Assembly: GCF_000002875.2 (NCBI RefSeq)
Contig: NC_009388.2
Location: 2,501-66,500 of the forward strand
Direction: 5' to 3'
DNA from: Leishmania infantum JPCM5
Lineage: Eukaryota; Euglenozoa; Kinetoplastea; Trypanosomatida; Trypanosomatidae
DNA: 64,000 bases
In this document: piece by piece, positions 29,351-38,707 of the stretch
Layout of the letters: every line of letters starts with the position of its first letter
Position numbering within the stretch: the stretch's first letter is position 1
Notes under the pieces: generated by a model
The model's database searches: none
Seen by the model: only the letters and a program-made list of their open reading frames with translations
Told to the model about the DNA's origin: nothing
Position numbers and translations under genes: made by a program

Positions 29351-30097
29351 CCACGGCGGGTGCTTCTACTTGCTTACTCGTTGTGGCGGCTGAAGGGGGA
29401 GGGGGCAGGCGAACGCACACACCGCCGCGACCCCTTCGTCCTCCCTCGCCACAGTTCCTGGATGTCACATGAGCATCGACAGTCTAATAGATGTGTTGCA
29501 GCCCCTCTCACTCTCTATATGTCGGGGTGATGGGGAAGAAGCCTGTGCGGCTGTTCTCATAGATGGCAGTGCCTTCTGTTGAGTGTACAAGGTTGTCGTG
29601 AGCCGCTTCTTGCTTTCCTCAGCGCGTGCCGTCAGCTTCCGTTGTGCTCATTCATTTCATGGCGGCAGCGGCGGCCGTCTCCGGCGTCCAGCTGTCCTTT
29701 CCTGCCCTCCCAGGCCCTACAATGGTTTGTAGCGCACCCACCCACCCTCTTTTCCATCTCGCTGTGTTGTGTCGCTCAGCCAAGTGTGTACGATGCACCT
29801 GTGCACGCTTCTTCCAACGCTTCACTTCACTGCTGCTTCTCCTCTTCCAACCCCGATGCCTCTCCCTAGGGCCGCTACACACAACACACCCGCTAAGGTA
29901 CTAGTCCAAGTGGTGCCGGTGACTCGAGTGGACAGCGACACGCAGGGGTCTGAGGGTCTCTCTCTCTGTGTGCCAGCATGCAGATGCGCAATACGGCCGT
30001 GCTACGCGCAGAGATCAACCGCCTGCACTCGCGTTGGCCACACCACAACGACAAACACGGTCTCGGCTAGTGGGCACTGCAAAGGACGGAAGGGCAC
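29351..30097 (+). other. Intergenic spacer
   Basis: About 750 bases with no supported gene. Pyrimidine-rich stretches at 29740-29770 and 29830-29860. Confidence 0.65.
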
Positions 30098-32875
30098 ATG
30101 TCAGTGACAGCAAGCAGCAGCCGGGGCTCTGGTGGGTCGGAGGAGGTCGAGGTCTGCGGTCGAGGCCGCGGCATTCGATGCATTGACCTGCCCGCCGTCT
30201 TTTCTACTCCCCAAGAGTGTGAGATGCTCTCCGTTATTACTGCCTTTGACCTTTCTCGAAATGAGCTGCAGGAGCTGACAAGCCTGCAGCCGCTCCGCTC
30301 CCTCACTCGCCTCAACGCGAGCTACAACCGCATTTCCCTTGTCGGCGGGCTGCCGCTGAGCTTGACGCAGCTGAACCTCGCGCACAACAAACTCGAGCAC
30401 CTCGACTGTGTCAGCCAACTCGTGCATCTACGGGAGCTGGATGTGAGCTTCAATCGGCTCACGAGTCTCGCCGGCCTGCACTCGCGCGTTCCTCTGGAAG
30501 TGCTGCGCGCCGACGACAACCGCATCGACCGCACAAGTGGCTTGAAGGAGCTGCGCTCCTTGCGTATTGCGTCTTTGAGCAACAACTACGTTGAAGACGT
30601 GGATGAGTTGCTGTTTGTGTCCACCACGCCGTCCCTGCAGCTGCTGAACTTGGTGGGCAACCCGGTCACCCGCGCACGGCGGTATCGGCAAACCCTGGCC
30701 GAGCTGCAGCCATCTCTCGTTTCGCTAGATGGCGCGCCGCTGACGCGCGCCGCGGACTACGAGAACGCCGTGCAGACTTCTCGGGTAAGCAGCACTGGCG
30801 TCCCCCCGGCTGCAGCCCACACACCTTCGTCGTTGGCGACACCAAAGACGGCAAAGACAAGGTCGCAGCGTGCACTCACTCAAGGCCCGCACAACTCGGC
30901 GAGGGAACCGCTCGCGGCCGTGAAGGCGCCGACGACACACTCCGCAGCAATAATGAGCGTGTGCAGCAGCGTCAACGGCTCGCCGTCGCACCAAGGCCGC
31001 TGCGGCGGCGCCGCTCAGTCGGTCGCTGCGAACGCATCCATCGGTGTCTCATCGATTACTCTTGACAACTCCCCCAACGAGCGTCCTCGCGAACAGCCGC
31101 CGCAGCCGATGAGGCGAGCCACTGCAAATCCGACAACCGCAAACCCTCCTCAGCCTGCGATGGCGGTGTCGCGTGCCGCACTGTCAGGGCCTAGGAGCGC
31201 TTGCGCAGAGCCGCGCCACAATCACTCAAGGGCAGCAGAGTCACCGCGGCACCCTCTTGGATCACCTGCCCGTGCGGAGGAGCGCACTGAGGGCACGGAT
31301 GACACCAACGGCGATGTGCCGCCGGTAATGGAGGACTCCTGTCGTGCTTGTCGGGTGGCGGACGCCTCTGTGCGCACTCCAGAGCAGGTCCATCGGCAAG
31401 TCGGGTACGCCTCTCTGCACGCCACCCCCGCCACAGGCGGTGCAGCCGAACGCCTCCGCAGCGGTGGGCGAGTCCGTCCCTTCCCCTCGCCTGCCTCGCC
31501 GCAGCGCTGTGCGGCATCGCAGCAGGACTTGGACTCCACGACCGCCCAGCTACATGACAGCCTCGTGGCGAAGGAGCAGCTAGAGAAGGAGTGTCAGACG
31601 CTTCGGCGGGTGTGCAAGCGCGCAGAGGGACAGCTGGCTGAGGCCCGGCGCGTGATCTCGCAGCAGCTGGCGGAGCTGTCGCAGCTGCGACTCGAGCGCG
31701 ACGCCCTGCGAGAGAGCGAGGGAGCCATGCTCGAGCGTCTCGAGAAAGAGAAGCGATCGGGTCGCACGCGCGCCTCGCACCACAGCGACGAAGTGGCAAC
31801 GCTACAGACACAGTACGAGCGCATGAAGACCTTCTACGAAACCCAGCTCGCCGACACACGGCGCGAGCTGGCGGCGGAGCGGGCCCGTCTTCTGCGACTC
31901 AGCAACAGTGGCCGCTGCGGCGAGCGGAGAGCGGTGGCCACGGACCGTGCCGATGTGGCAGAGAGAGGCCAAAGGTCGCCCTTGGCTGACGAGGGGCAGC
32001 GTGCGGCAGCACCAGCAGAAGATGGGACGAGCGAACTCCCTGCGGCTGCCTCTGTGAATCCCTTGCACTCTCTGTCGCCAGCGTCTCGCTCTGCTTCTTC
32101 GTCGCCTCCCAAGACGGGGGATCATGGGCCCGGCGGTGCGGCCCCTTCGAAGGACGCTGTAGCGCAGCAGCTCACCTCGTGGTTGTACGCGAGTCTCACA
32201 GGCGACGGGCACGCAGCTGAGCGCGACGAAAGCGTGGTTGCCACTGCTGTTGTGAGCGAGCTGCGCCGAACTCTTCTTCGCGATCTGTCTGCATCGACGG
32301 CGCGGGCACAAGCGGATCAGGCGTCGCAGCCGCAGGAATCGGCGGATGTTGCCAAGGACAGCGTAGGAACGAGAGCCACGGTTGTACGGCGTATCCTTGA
32401 GACGTTTATTTCCGAGCACATCGGTCAGCTGACTGGACCCCCACAGCAGCTTGTCGACAGGCGCGCGCCTGCTCAACGCCCAGTCGTCGCGGCAGCTGCG
32501 GTGGATGCAGCAACGCAAGTTGACGCAGGCGGTAGTGTTCCGTCGCAAGCACACGAGGCGGTGAAGCACATCGAGGCTGGTGAGCCAGCTGTGGCGTGCC
32601 TCCTCCCTTCACGGCTCCCGTCATCTCCTCGGTGCTCTTCAGCACTGCCTGCACACATCTCGGCGGACAAGGAGGACGACGATGGCACCGATACCGATAC
32701 AGAGGGGACGGTGATGATCTCGCCGCCGGCGCCGTGCGCTGTCGCTGGCACCGACCAAAGCGTGGCGGTGACTGCTCTGCCTGCGCCTCCCCAGCTCCCT
32801 GCATCGGCACACAACAAGCGCGTGAGCGCGGCGAAGGCTTTTCTGAAGGGGATGGAGTCGCTGTTGGACAGCTAA
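30098..32875 (+). CDS. Leucine-rich repeat and coiled-coil protein
   Basis: A 925-residue protein. Residues 45-205 or so hold six to seven SDS22-type leucine-rich repeats (LTQLNLAHNKLEHLD, LRELDVSFNRLTSL). A typical LRR cap closes them (GNPVTRARRYRQTLAELQPSLVSLDG). The middle is a long disordered region rich in Ala, Ser, Pro and Arg. Residues about 475-595 form a coiled coil with many Glu, Gln and Leu heptads. The C-terminal third is again low-complexity. LRR cap plus coiled coil is common in axonemal and centriolar proteins, so a flagellar role is a fair inference but not shown. The ATG at 30098 is the first in frame. Confidence 0.82.
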   Translation: MSVTASSSRGSGGSEEVEVCGRGRGIRCIDLPAVFSTPQECEMLSVITAFDLSRNELQELTSLQPLRSLTRLNASYNRISLVGGLPLSLTQLNLAHNKLEHLDCVSQLVHLRELDVSFNRLTSLAGLHSRVPLEVLRADDNRIDRTSGLKELRSLRIASLSNNYVEDVDELLFVSTTPSLQLLNLVGNPVTRARRYRQTLAELQPSLVSLDGAPLTRAADYENAVQTSRVSSTGVPPAAAHTPSSLATPKTAKTRSQRALTQGPHNSAREPLAAVKAPTTHSAAIMSVCSSVNGSPSHQGRCGGAAQSVAANASIGVSSITLDNSPNERPREQPPQPMRRATANPTTANPPQPAMAVSRAALSGPRSACAEPRHNHSRAAESPRHPLGSPARAEERTEGTDDTNGDVPPVMEDSCRACRVADASVRTPEQVHRQVGYASLHATPATGGAAERLRSGGRVRPFPSPASPQRCAASQQDLDSTTAQLHDSLVAKEQLEKECQTLRRVCKRAEGQLAEARRVISQQLAELSQLRLERDALRESEGAMLERLEKEKRSGRTRASHHSDEVATLQTQYERMKTFYETQLADTRRELAAERARLLRLSNSGRCGERRAVATDRADVAERGQRSPLADEGQRAAAPAEDGTSELPAAASVNPLHSLSPASRSASSSPPKTGDHGPGGAAPSKDAVAQQLTSWLYASLTGDGHAAERDESVVATAVVSELRRTLLRDLSASTARAQADQASQPQESADVAKDSVGTRATVVRRILETFISEHIGQLTGPPQQLVDRRAPAQRPVVAAAAVDAATQVDAGGSVPSQAHEAVKHIEAGEPAVACLLPSRLPSSPRCSSALPAHISADKEDDDGTDTDTEGTVMISPPAPCAVAGTDQSVAVTALPAPPQLPASAHNKRVSAAKAFLKGMESLLDS

Positions 32876-33820
32876 ACTGCGCCATCGTGCGGGATGCGGT
32901 GGACAGTCGGCATGCGCCAGTTGATTGTCCCGGCGAGGTCGATGTGATTGTGAAGCGCCGAAGATGGTGCGCGCGCGGGCACTGGCGGTGTCTGGCGGCG
33001 GTCGTTTGGGCCGCGCGGAGGGGGTTATCGATGTGAGCAGAGAGGGCTTCTCCCCCGCACCACCGTCATCGCCACGGTCCCTCCCTACGCGCATGTGACT
33101 CTTTTGGGGCGGTGGCGCGTGTGGGGGGTGGTCCATGTTGTGGTTGACGAGGGGAACACATAGAAAGCAGTTGGAAGGAGAGACATGTGCATCGCAGCAT
33201 AGTGCGAGAGCGAGCCAGCGCTGCGGAACCGCTGCTGCGTTGCAGGTTTCAAGATAGAGCGCGGTGATATGGGATCGCATCGATTGGCGGCGCTCACGGC
33301 CGCGGTTGAACGGGAACAGACGGAGACGGGTTAGGCGCTGCGTCTGCGTGTCTGCATGCGTGTGCAACCGGTCGCTCATGCGTGCTGGGGGAGAGTCCCC
33401 CGTGTGTAGCGTGCGATCCCCTCGGACTCTCCTGTGATGCACCTTTGTGGTTGTTGCACGCGCCACGACGACTCCATGTGGTTGGCTCGTCGAGTCGAGT
33501 TGCGCTCCGACTCCACTCTCTCCTCTCGCTCGAGTCTGCCTCGCGCGCATCTTGGTCGCACAATGCATGCGGCAAGCGCGGCGTACACACGCGCGTATGA
33601 GTGGCAGCGCACACCGAATAACTGCACTGACGACTTCTCTTCTTCCCTCGCGCGCTGTCTTCCTCTACGGGCGCTGTGTCGTCGCCCCAACAACGTCCCC
33701 AGGACCCTGACTCACACCAGCAAGCGCCCTCACCCTCTTCTCTCACATCCCCGTCTACCTCTCTCGCACGCCGCGCGCACAAGAGCACCACCACCTTCTC
33801 GCTGTAGTCGCTCTACGCTG
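32876..33820 (+). other. Intergenic spacer
   Basis: 945 bases with no independent gene. The frame of the next gene is open from an ATG at 33434, giving 129 extra codons, but that extension is Arg/Ser-rich and does not resemble the acetyltransferase family. It is read as leader. Confidence 0.6.
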
Positions 33821-34369
33821 ATGTCGGTGCCGTACGAGGAGCAGACGTTCCCCCCGCTGAAGGGCCTGCACATCCGTCCCATGAACGACTCGCGCCTGTG
33901 TGAACGTATCAAGGTGCTGGACGACTACTGCTTTCCTGTGAAGTACACAGAGAGCTACTACAACGACTACGTCCGCAACAGCTTTCACGAGTTCAACCAG
34001 CTCGCCTTCTACCACGACATCCTTGTCGGCTCCATCACGTGCCGCCTAGAGAAAACGGCCACGGACGGCGAGTACGTCCTCTACATTATGACCATTGGAG
34101 TTCTGGAGGCGTACCGTCATCTGCGCATCGGCTCCCGACTGCTGCAGACGGTTTTGTCGGCCGTGCACAACGACACCCGCAACCGCATCGTGGCGGTCAC
34201 GCTGCATGTCCAGGTCGGATCGCCAGCACTGAAGTTCTACCGCCAGTTCAATTTTGAGGAGGTGCAGCTGGTGGAGAACTACTACACCGACCTCGACGAG
34301 TGCAACGCCATTCTGCTGCGCCGCGTCGTGCCGCAGCCGCACTTTGAGCATCACAAGAAATTCAAGTAA
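33821..34369 (+). CDS. NAA50: N-terminal acetyltransferase, NAA50-like
   Basis: A 182-residue GNAT-fold protein that should acetylate protein N-termini with acetyl-CoA, as NAA50 (San) does next to the ribosome-bound NatA complex. Family marks: FPVKYTESYYND (38-49) matches FPVSYNDKFYKD of human NAA50, and LHVQ...ALKFYRQFNFEE...NYY matches its C-terminal half. The acetyl-CoA loop reads RHLRIGS (99-105); most family members have RRLGIGT, so the first glycine is arginine here. The start at 33821 gives a protein of family length; an in-frame ATG at 33434 would add an unlikely 129-residue extension. Confidence 0.9.
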   Translation: MSVPYEEQTFPPLKGLHIRPMNDSRLCERIKVLDDYCFPVKYTESYYNDYVRNSFHEFNQLAFYHDILVGSITCRLEKTATDGEYVLYIMTIGVLEAYRHLRIGSRLLQTVLSAVHNDTRNRIVAVTLHVQVGSPALKFYRQFNFEEVQLVENYYTDLDECNAILLRRVVPQPHFEHHKKFK

Positions 34370-35058
34370 GCGGTAATTATACTGTCTGTGTGCGCGCGGC
34401 AGCCGCCGGTGGCATTCTCGACGCGCGTGCGCTTGTGTGATTGGGGGATAAAGGATGGCAGGGGAGTGGGGCCACCGCGTGTGGTCGTGTGCGTGTCGGA
34501 GCGTCTGCGATGGTCCTCGACGCCACTGCATCCTGCAGCTCGATCATGGCGAGAAGGCGCCGATGCCGCCCTCACCCCTCCAACGCGCACTTTCCGAAGA
34601 CGGCTCACCGTTACGAGCACCGGAGGTGTGTCGTGGCGAGTGCACAGCCACACCCACGCCCCTGTGTGCTGGCACACGCACACACACACACGCACGCACC
34701 TCCCGCCTTTTTCATTTTGACGTACGCCAGCGGCGGTCGCTTCGAAAGAGAAGCATAAAAGAAGTGAAGGATGGTGCGCCGATGCGCTGGCGTGTGCGTG
34801 CACCTCGCCCCCCTCGGCGCTTGCCTCGCTCCCTTTCGCACCTTCTGGGGTGTATCTTCGAGAGAGAGAGAGAAAGACGGAAATGACTGGCGTATTCTTT
34901 CTATGACAGCCTCACGCCGATGTACTCGGTCCAGTGTGCGTAGCGTACCGCAAGCACCGACATTGCCATGCCTCTCCCCCTCATTCTGTTGTCCATCCCT
35001 TCCTCCCCTGCTGAACCCTCTGTCGCTCTTCTCTGCCCCTTTCCTTTGTTTCGAACGG
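34370..35058 (+). other. Intergenic spacer
   Basis: About 690 bases with no separate gene. The frame of the next gene is open upstream to 34771, but that part is Cys/Pro/Leu-rich leader. A pyrimidine tract lies at 34970-35050. Confidence 0.6.
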
Positions 35059-35664
35059 ATGTTGCCTGTGCGCTGCGCTGCCCGCCCCTCGCGTGTCTTC
35101 GCGTTTATGCGCCCCTTCCCCGCCGCCCCCGCCGTCTTGTCTTCACGTGCCCCTTCAGCCACCCTAACCGTTTGCGAGCTCGACAGCAGTGCTCCCCTGC
35201 GCTGCCACCCATCCCTCAACCCCAACGAGGTTTTATTCAAGCACATGCCTTACTACCCCTCCGGAGAGAGCCGTGAGTCGTACATCACGGGCATCCGCCC
35301 TGGTGGCCGGTACGGCGCTGTGCACGACGTGGAGAAGCGCCGCGACAACCTGCCGGACAACGTCTTCCACTACATCAAGGAGGCCGTGCAGCGTGAGGAG
35401 CGCCTGCGCTGTAACGAGGAAGAGGAGCGTGCCCGCATTCGCTTAAAGATGTTTGCCAAGAAGCCCGGCCAGCATCGCGGCAATGGCGCCACGCTTGCAG
35501 CCGGGGGCAGCGGTGGTGCTGAGCAGTCCGTAGCAATTTCACAGCTGGAGTGTGAGACTCTGACTCGCGAGCGGCGTACCGCCTTGCAGGAACTCTACCA
35601 GCGCGAGCGCAAGGAGTGGGAGATACAACTCGGCGCACGCGGGCTCGCCACTCATCGCACTTAA
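35059..35664 (+). CDS. Hypothetical protein, probably mitochondrial
   Basis: A 201-residue protein that I do not recognise. The N-terminus, MLPVRCAARPSRVFAFMRPF, is arginine-rich without acidic residues and looks like a mitochondrial targeting presequence. The middle has the motif LPDNVFHYIKEAVQREE, and the rest is highly charged and helical (long Glu/Arg stretches), perhaps coiled coil. No transmembrane segment follows the presequence. The start is chosen at 35059 because the presequence begins there and the upstream open frame is pyrimidine-tract-derived. It may belong to a kinetoplastid mitochondrial complex; there is no direct evidence for which one. Confidence 0.72.
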   Translation: MLPVRCAARPSRVFAFMRPFPAAPAVLSSRAPSATLTVCELDSSAPLRCHPSLNPNEVLFKHMPYYPSGESRESYITGIRPGGRYGAVHDVEKRRDNLPDNVFHYIKEAVQREERLRCNEEEERARIRLKMFAKKPGQHRGNGATLAAGGSGGAEQSVAISQLECETLTRERRTALQELYQRERKEWEIQLGARGLATHRT

Positions 35665-36901
35665 TGGAAGCGGCAGCATGCGGTGCGGTGTCATCACCCA
35701 CTCTCCGTCCGTCCGTCCGTCCGTTGTAGGTGTGTGTATTATCAGACCTCCATCGTCCGCTCGGTCGTGCTACGCACAGTCGACTGGGACTGGCCAACAC
35801 GTCGTCGTGCGCAATGGTGCTCTCCTGCTGCTGCGTCCCCCCCCGCATGCACAGTCAGTCTCTCCATGCCCTTCTGCCTCTCTCGAGCCCTGTGGCCGTG
35901 GGCACGACCCGCCGTGATTTTTCTGTGTGCACGCACGCCCGCGCGTGCTGCCGACAGATGGAAGGGAGGGGAGCTGAGAGGGCGCGAAAGGGAGGAACGG
36001 CTGGAGGGGAGGGGTGACGCGAACGAGGCAGCAATGGTGCGCCCCCGTTTCCCGCCGCCGGCGCCTTCCTTACCGACTGCTTTTCCTCCGCATGCTCGCT
36101 TGCGCGGCAATGCTTGCCAAGTGCGGGCTGCGCCACCGTCCTCGCCCTCCCTCCCTCCCTCCCTCCCTCCTACCTTCCCTGCTGCCCACCATGTAGATTA
36201 GTTCTTTGTGAGGCGGCCGCTGCGACGAAGGTGGGGGAGGAACGGAGCGCTTCACTTGCATGTGCTTTAGCACATTCTCGCCATCGAGCGCACGCATAAA
36301 AGAAGGACCAGCTGTCAACGGCGCTGCTCATCTCCGGCAGCCATCACCACAGAATGACGTGCAGCTGGGACGATCATGGATCTCTGTGCATGGCTGCGAG
36401 CCGTAGTGCATGGATAGAGGCACGCTTGCTGGTCTCTCTGCTTCACCCCCTCCCCATCAGCTCGTTGAAGTGCCGCCCCTCTCGTGGCGGGAATGTGTGG
36501 GTGTACACGACCTCGAGGAGCTTGCTAGGACGCGTACAGTTGAAGGAACTGAACAGAGAGAAAGAGAGAAGCTCAGGGCAGAAGGAGGTCTGAGGGCCCC
36601 CTCGCCTTCTGAGCTCTTCCTTTCCCTACCCTACCACTTGACTCCCTTGGCGTCGTATGCAGCCCCTCCGTCGTCGTCTCCCTTGGGACGTGTGGCCAAA
36701 GCCGCGGATACGCCCCCTCGCCCCTTTCCGAACGCCCCCGTTGCATCGATTTTCCCTTTTCGCTCGCTCTCTCTCGCTCGATCTCCACCTCAGTTGTCTC
36801 CGGCCACCGGCGCAGTAACACAAGTTCGCGCGCGTGGCCTTGGTGGTTTGCCTCACTCCTGGAGCCACGCACACGCTTCCTGCTGCTCTCGTCGCTCGCC
36901 G
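35665..36901 (+). other. Intergenic spacer with short tandem repeats
   Basis: 1.24 kb without a supported gene. Contains a (CCGT)n array at about 35705-35724 and a (CCCT)n array at about 36145-36170. The frame entering the next gene is open from 36410 but has no family-like sequence before 36902. Confidence 0.65.
36145..36170. repeat. (CCCT)n microsatellite
   Basis: About six tandem CCCT units in the spacer. A pyrimidine repeat like this can act as a trans-splicing tract, but no AG and ATG pair follows closely. Confidence 0.9.
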
Positions 36902-37837
36902 ATGGCCGCACCAGCGTCGCACTACACCTTTGCGAATCTCAAGAAGCTGGGGCTCTGTGCCCCGCAGGTGGCCCTTTCCCGCCAGCCCCGGCTCCGCCCG
37001 CATGTCGGCCACTTGAATGGCCTGGTATACCCGCTGCCGTACTACGCCATGTGGCGCGGCAACCATGACAAGTACACATACAACCAGGCAACACCGGCGC
37101 GCTGGGGTGAGGGGAATACGAACACCATGTACCACCAGCACTACGCCCACGCCAAGTGCCCCACCGACTACGGCCGCGGTGGCCGCGAGTTTCAGTTTCT
37201 CTCCGTCCAGCGAGGCAAGCTGAAGCGCAAGCCGTTGCCGACGGTGCAGTACGTCGGCCCGAACTCGAAGCCGCAGTGGGTCTTCAAGTCGTGGCACAAC
37301 CCGCTCTCGGCGCCGAGCATGTGGGAGAGGGAGGTCCAGTACCCGGAGCACACGCCGGAGCACACGGGTGCTAAGCGGCCGCTTGCCGTGGTAGCGCCCA
37401 AGACGAGTCACAAGCATCTCTTCCTTATGCACATGGAGAAGGTGACCGTGACGGTGTCGCCGCTGCTCTTCGGCTACGGGCACACCCTGCAGAAGGCGGC
37501 CCTCGACTTTTACCGCCGCGGCCTCAGCGCCCGCTCGCCGTTCCCGAACGACAAGATGTTCCTCTACTACTCCATCGACCACATAACCCCGAAGATTGAG
37601 GTGACGTGGCTGGACGGCAGCGTCTACGTACCACCGCTGATCGAGGGCGTCAAGGCGCAGGACTTGATTCAGATGGTGATGGAGCAGGCGTGGCTGGCAG
37701 CGGACCGTATGAGCGCTGAGGGCCGCGTGCTGAACCCGATCGCGATCGACGACTATAAATGGGAGCAGCTGATCGCCTTTAAGCAGAAGCGGGCGAAGGG
37801 TGCGGAGGCGGCAAAGGGCAGCGCGAAGAAGAAGTGA
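36902..37837 (+). CDS. Probable mitochondrial ribosomal protein with thioredoxin-like domain
   Basis: A 311-residue basic protein. The N-terminal 150 residues are rich in Arg, Lys, Tyr, His and Pro, as in ribosomal extensions (HVGHLNGLVYPLPYYAMWRG, WVFKSWHNPLSAPSMWERE). Residues about 175-270 look like the thioredoxin-like fold shared by L51/S25 and mL53 proteins: a strand KVTVTVSPLLFGYG, a helix, then KIEVTWLDGSVYVPPL and a helix. The C-terminus is a lysine tail. The start at 36902 follows a long pyrimidine-rich leader; the open frame before it (from 36410) is low-complexity. The ribosomal assignment is an inference from composition and fold pattern, and mL53 is only the best guess. Confidence 0.78.
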   Translation: MAAPASHYTFANLKKLGLCAPQVALSRQPRLRPHVGHLNGLVYPLPYYAMWRGNHDKYTYNQATPARWGEGNTNTMYHQHYAHAKCPTDYGRGGREFQFLSVQRGKLKRKPLPTVQYVGPNSKPQWVFKSWHNPLSAPSMWEREVQYPEHTPEHTGAKRPLAVVAPKTSHKHLFLMHMEKVTVTVSPLLFGYGHTLQKAALDFYRRGLSARSPFPNDKMFLYYSIDHITPKIEVTWLDGSVYVPPLIEGVKAQDLIQMVMEQAWLAADRMSAEGRVLNPIAIDDYKWEQLIAFKQKRAKGAEAAKGSAKKK

Positions 37838-38707
37838 CCTGCGCACGTGTATGATGCGCCCGCGTTGCCACAGCAGCCGCTGCCATCGGGGAAAAGAAAA
37901 GAAGACGTGCGGATGGCGCTGTTTTGGGCGCGTGTGCGTACTCGCTGGCTGTCTCTCTCGCATACAGCATGGGTGTATTGTGTGCGTGTGTGGAGGGCTG
38001 CAAGGGATGGTGTAGGCGTTGATGGTGCTTGGTGCATTGGCGATGACGTGGCTTCATGGATGGAGTGATGATAGCAAGGGCTTGGGGGGTAGGCGGCAGT
38101 AGAGGAAGGTGAGCGGCGGTGGTGGGGGAAGGGAGGCGTGACGGCGTGCTTGAGCAGTGCTCTCACGAAGTCTTCTTTGCCCCCCCCCCTGCTTGCCCCT
38201 CCACCTCGTCCATCTCCGTCTCTCCATCAGACGTGCACACACAGACTTGGGGCCCGAACCCAACCCTCCTGGCCAACTCCTTTATCAAGGTCTATCGCTC
38301 TTACAGAGGTACTGTGGCGCTGGGAGAACAGTTGCAGCAAGCTCGCGTCTCTCTCCCTCTTCTCGTCCTTTGCGACCACACCAGTGCGTACGACTCGGTG
38401 TGGTGTGTGTCTTGTGCGTTTGTGTCATTCTGAGCGGGCGATGGCGCGGCCCCAGGTGCGTTCACGCGTATACAAGCATCCCCACATGCTCGACTTTACG
38501 TACTCTCTCACCGACTCACCCCTCTGTCTCTCTCTCTTGGACGACCCCGCAGCAACCTTGTGGTGCACCTAACCGCCCCCCCCCCCATTTTCGCCATCAG
38601 AGAGGTCATCCTGCACACACGAAACACGTATCGTCTGCGACCCTCCCCCTCTCGCCTCGCCACTCATACGCATAAACAGACAAGGCTCCACTGCAACACC
38701 AGCAGCG
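37838..38707 (+). other. Intergenic spacer
   Basis: 870 bases without a supported gene. A C run near 38575-38587 followed by TTTTCGCCATCAG gives the likely acceptor for the ABC-F gene. Confidence 0.65.
38599..38600 (+). promoter_or_regulatory. Candidate trans-splice acceptor AG for ABCF3
   Basis: A C-rich then T-rich tract ends in CATCAG with AG at 38599-38600, 107 bases before the ATG at 38708. Confidence 0.5.

Noticed and set aside
33434..33820. N-terminal extension of the NAA50-like protein
   Set aside because: Open and starts with ATG, but Arg/Ser-rich, unlike the family, and would precede the conserved start by 129 residues. Kept as leader.
36626..37963. 445-residue open frame on the minus strand
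   Set aside because: Antisense shadow of the probable mitoribosomal protein gene, rich in Arg, Leu and Val without motifs.
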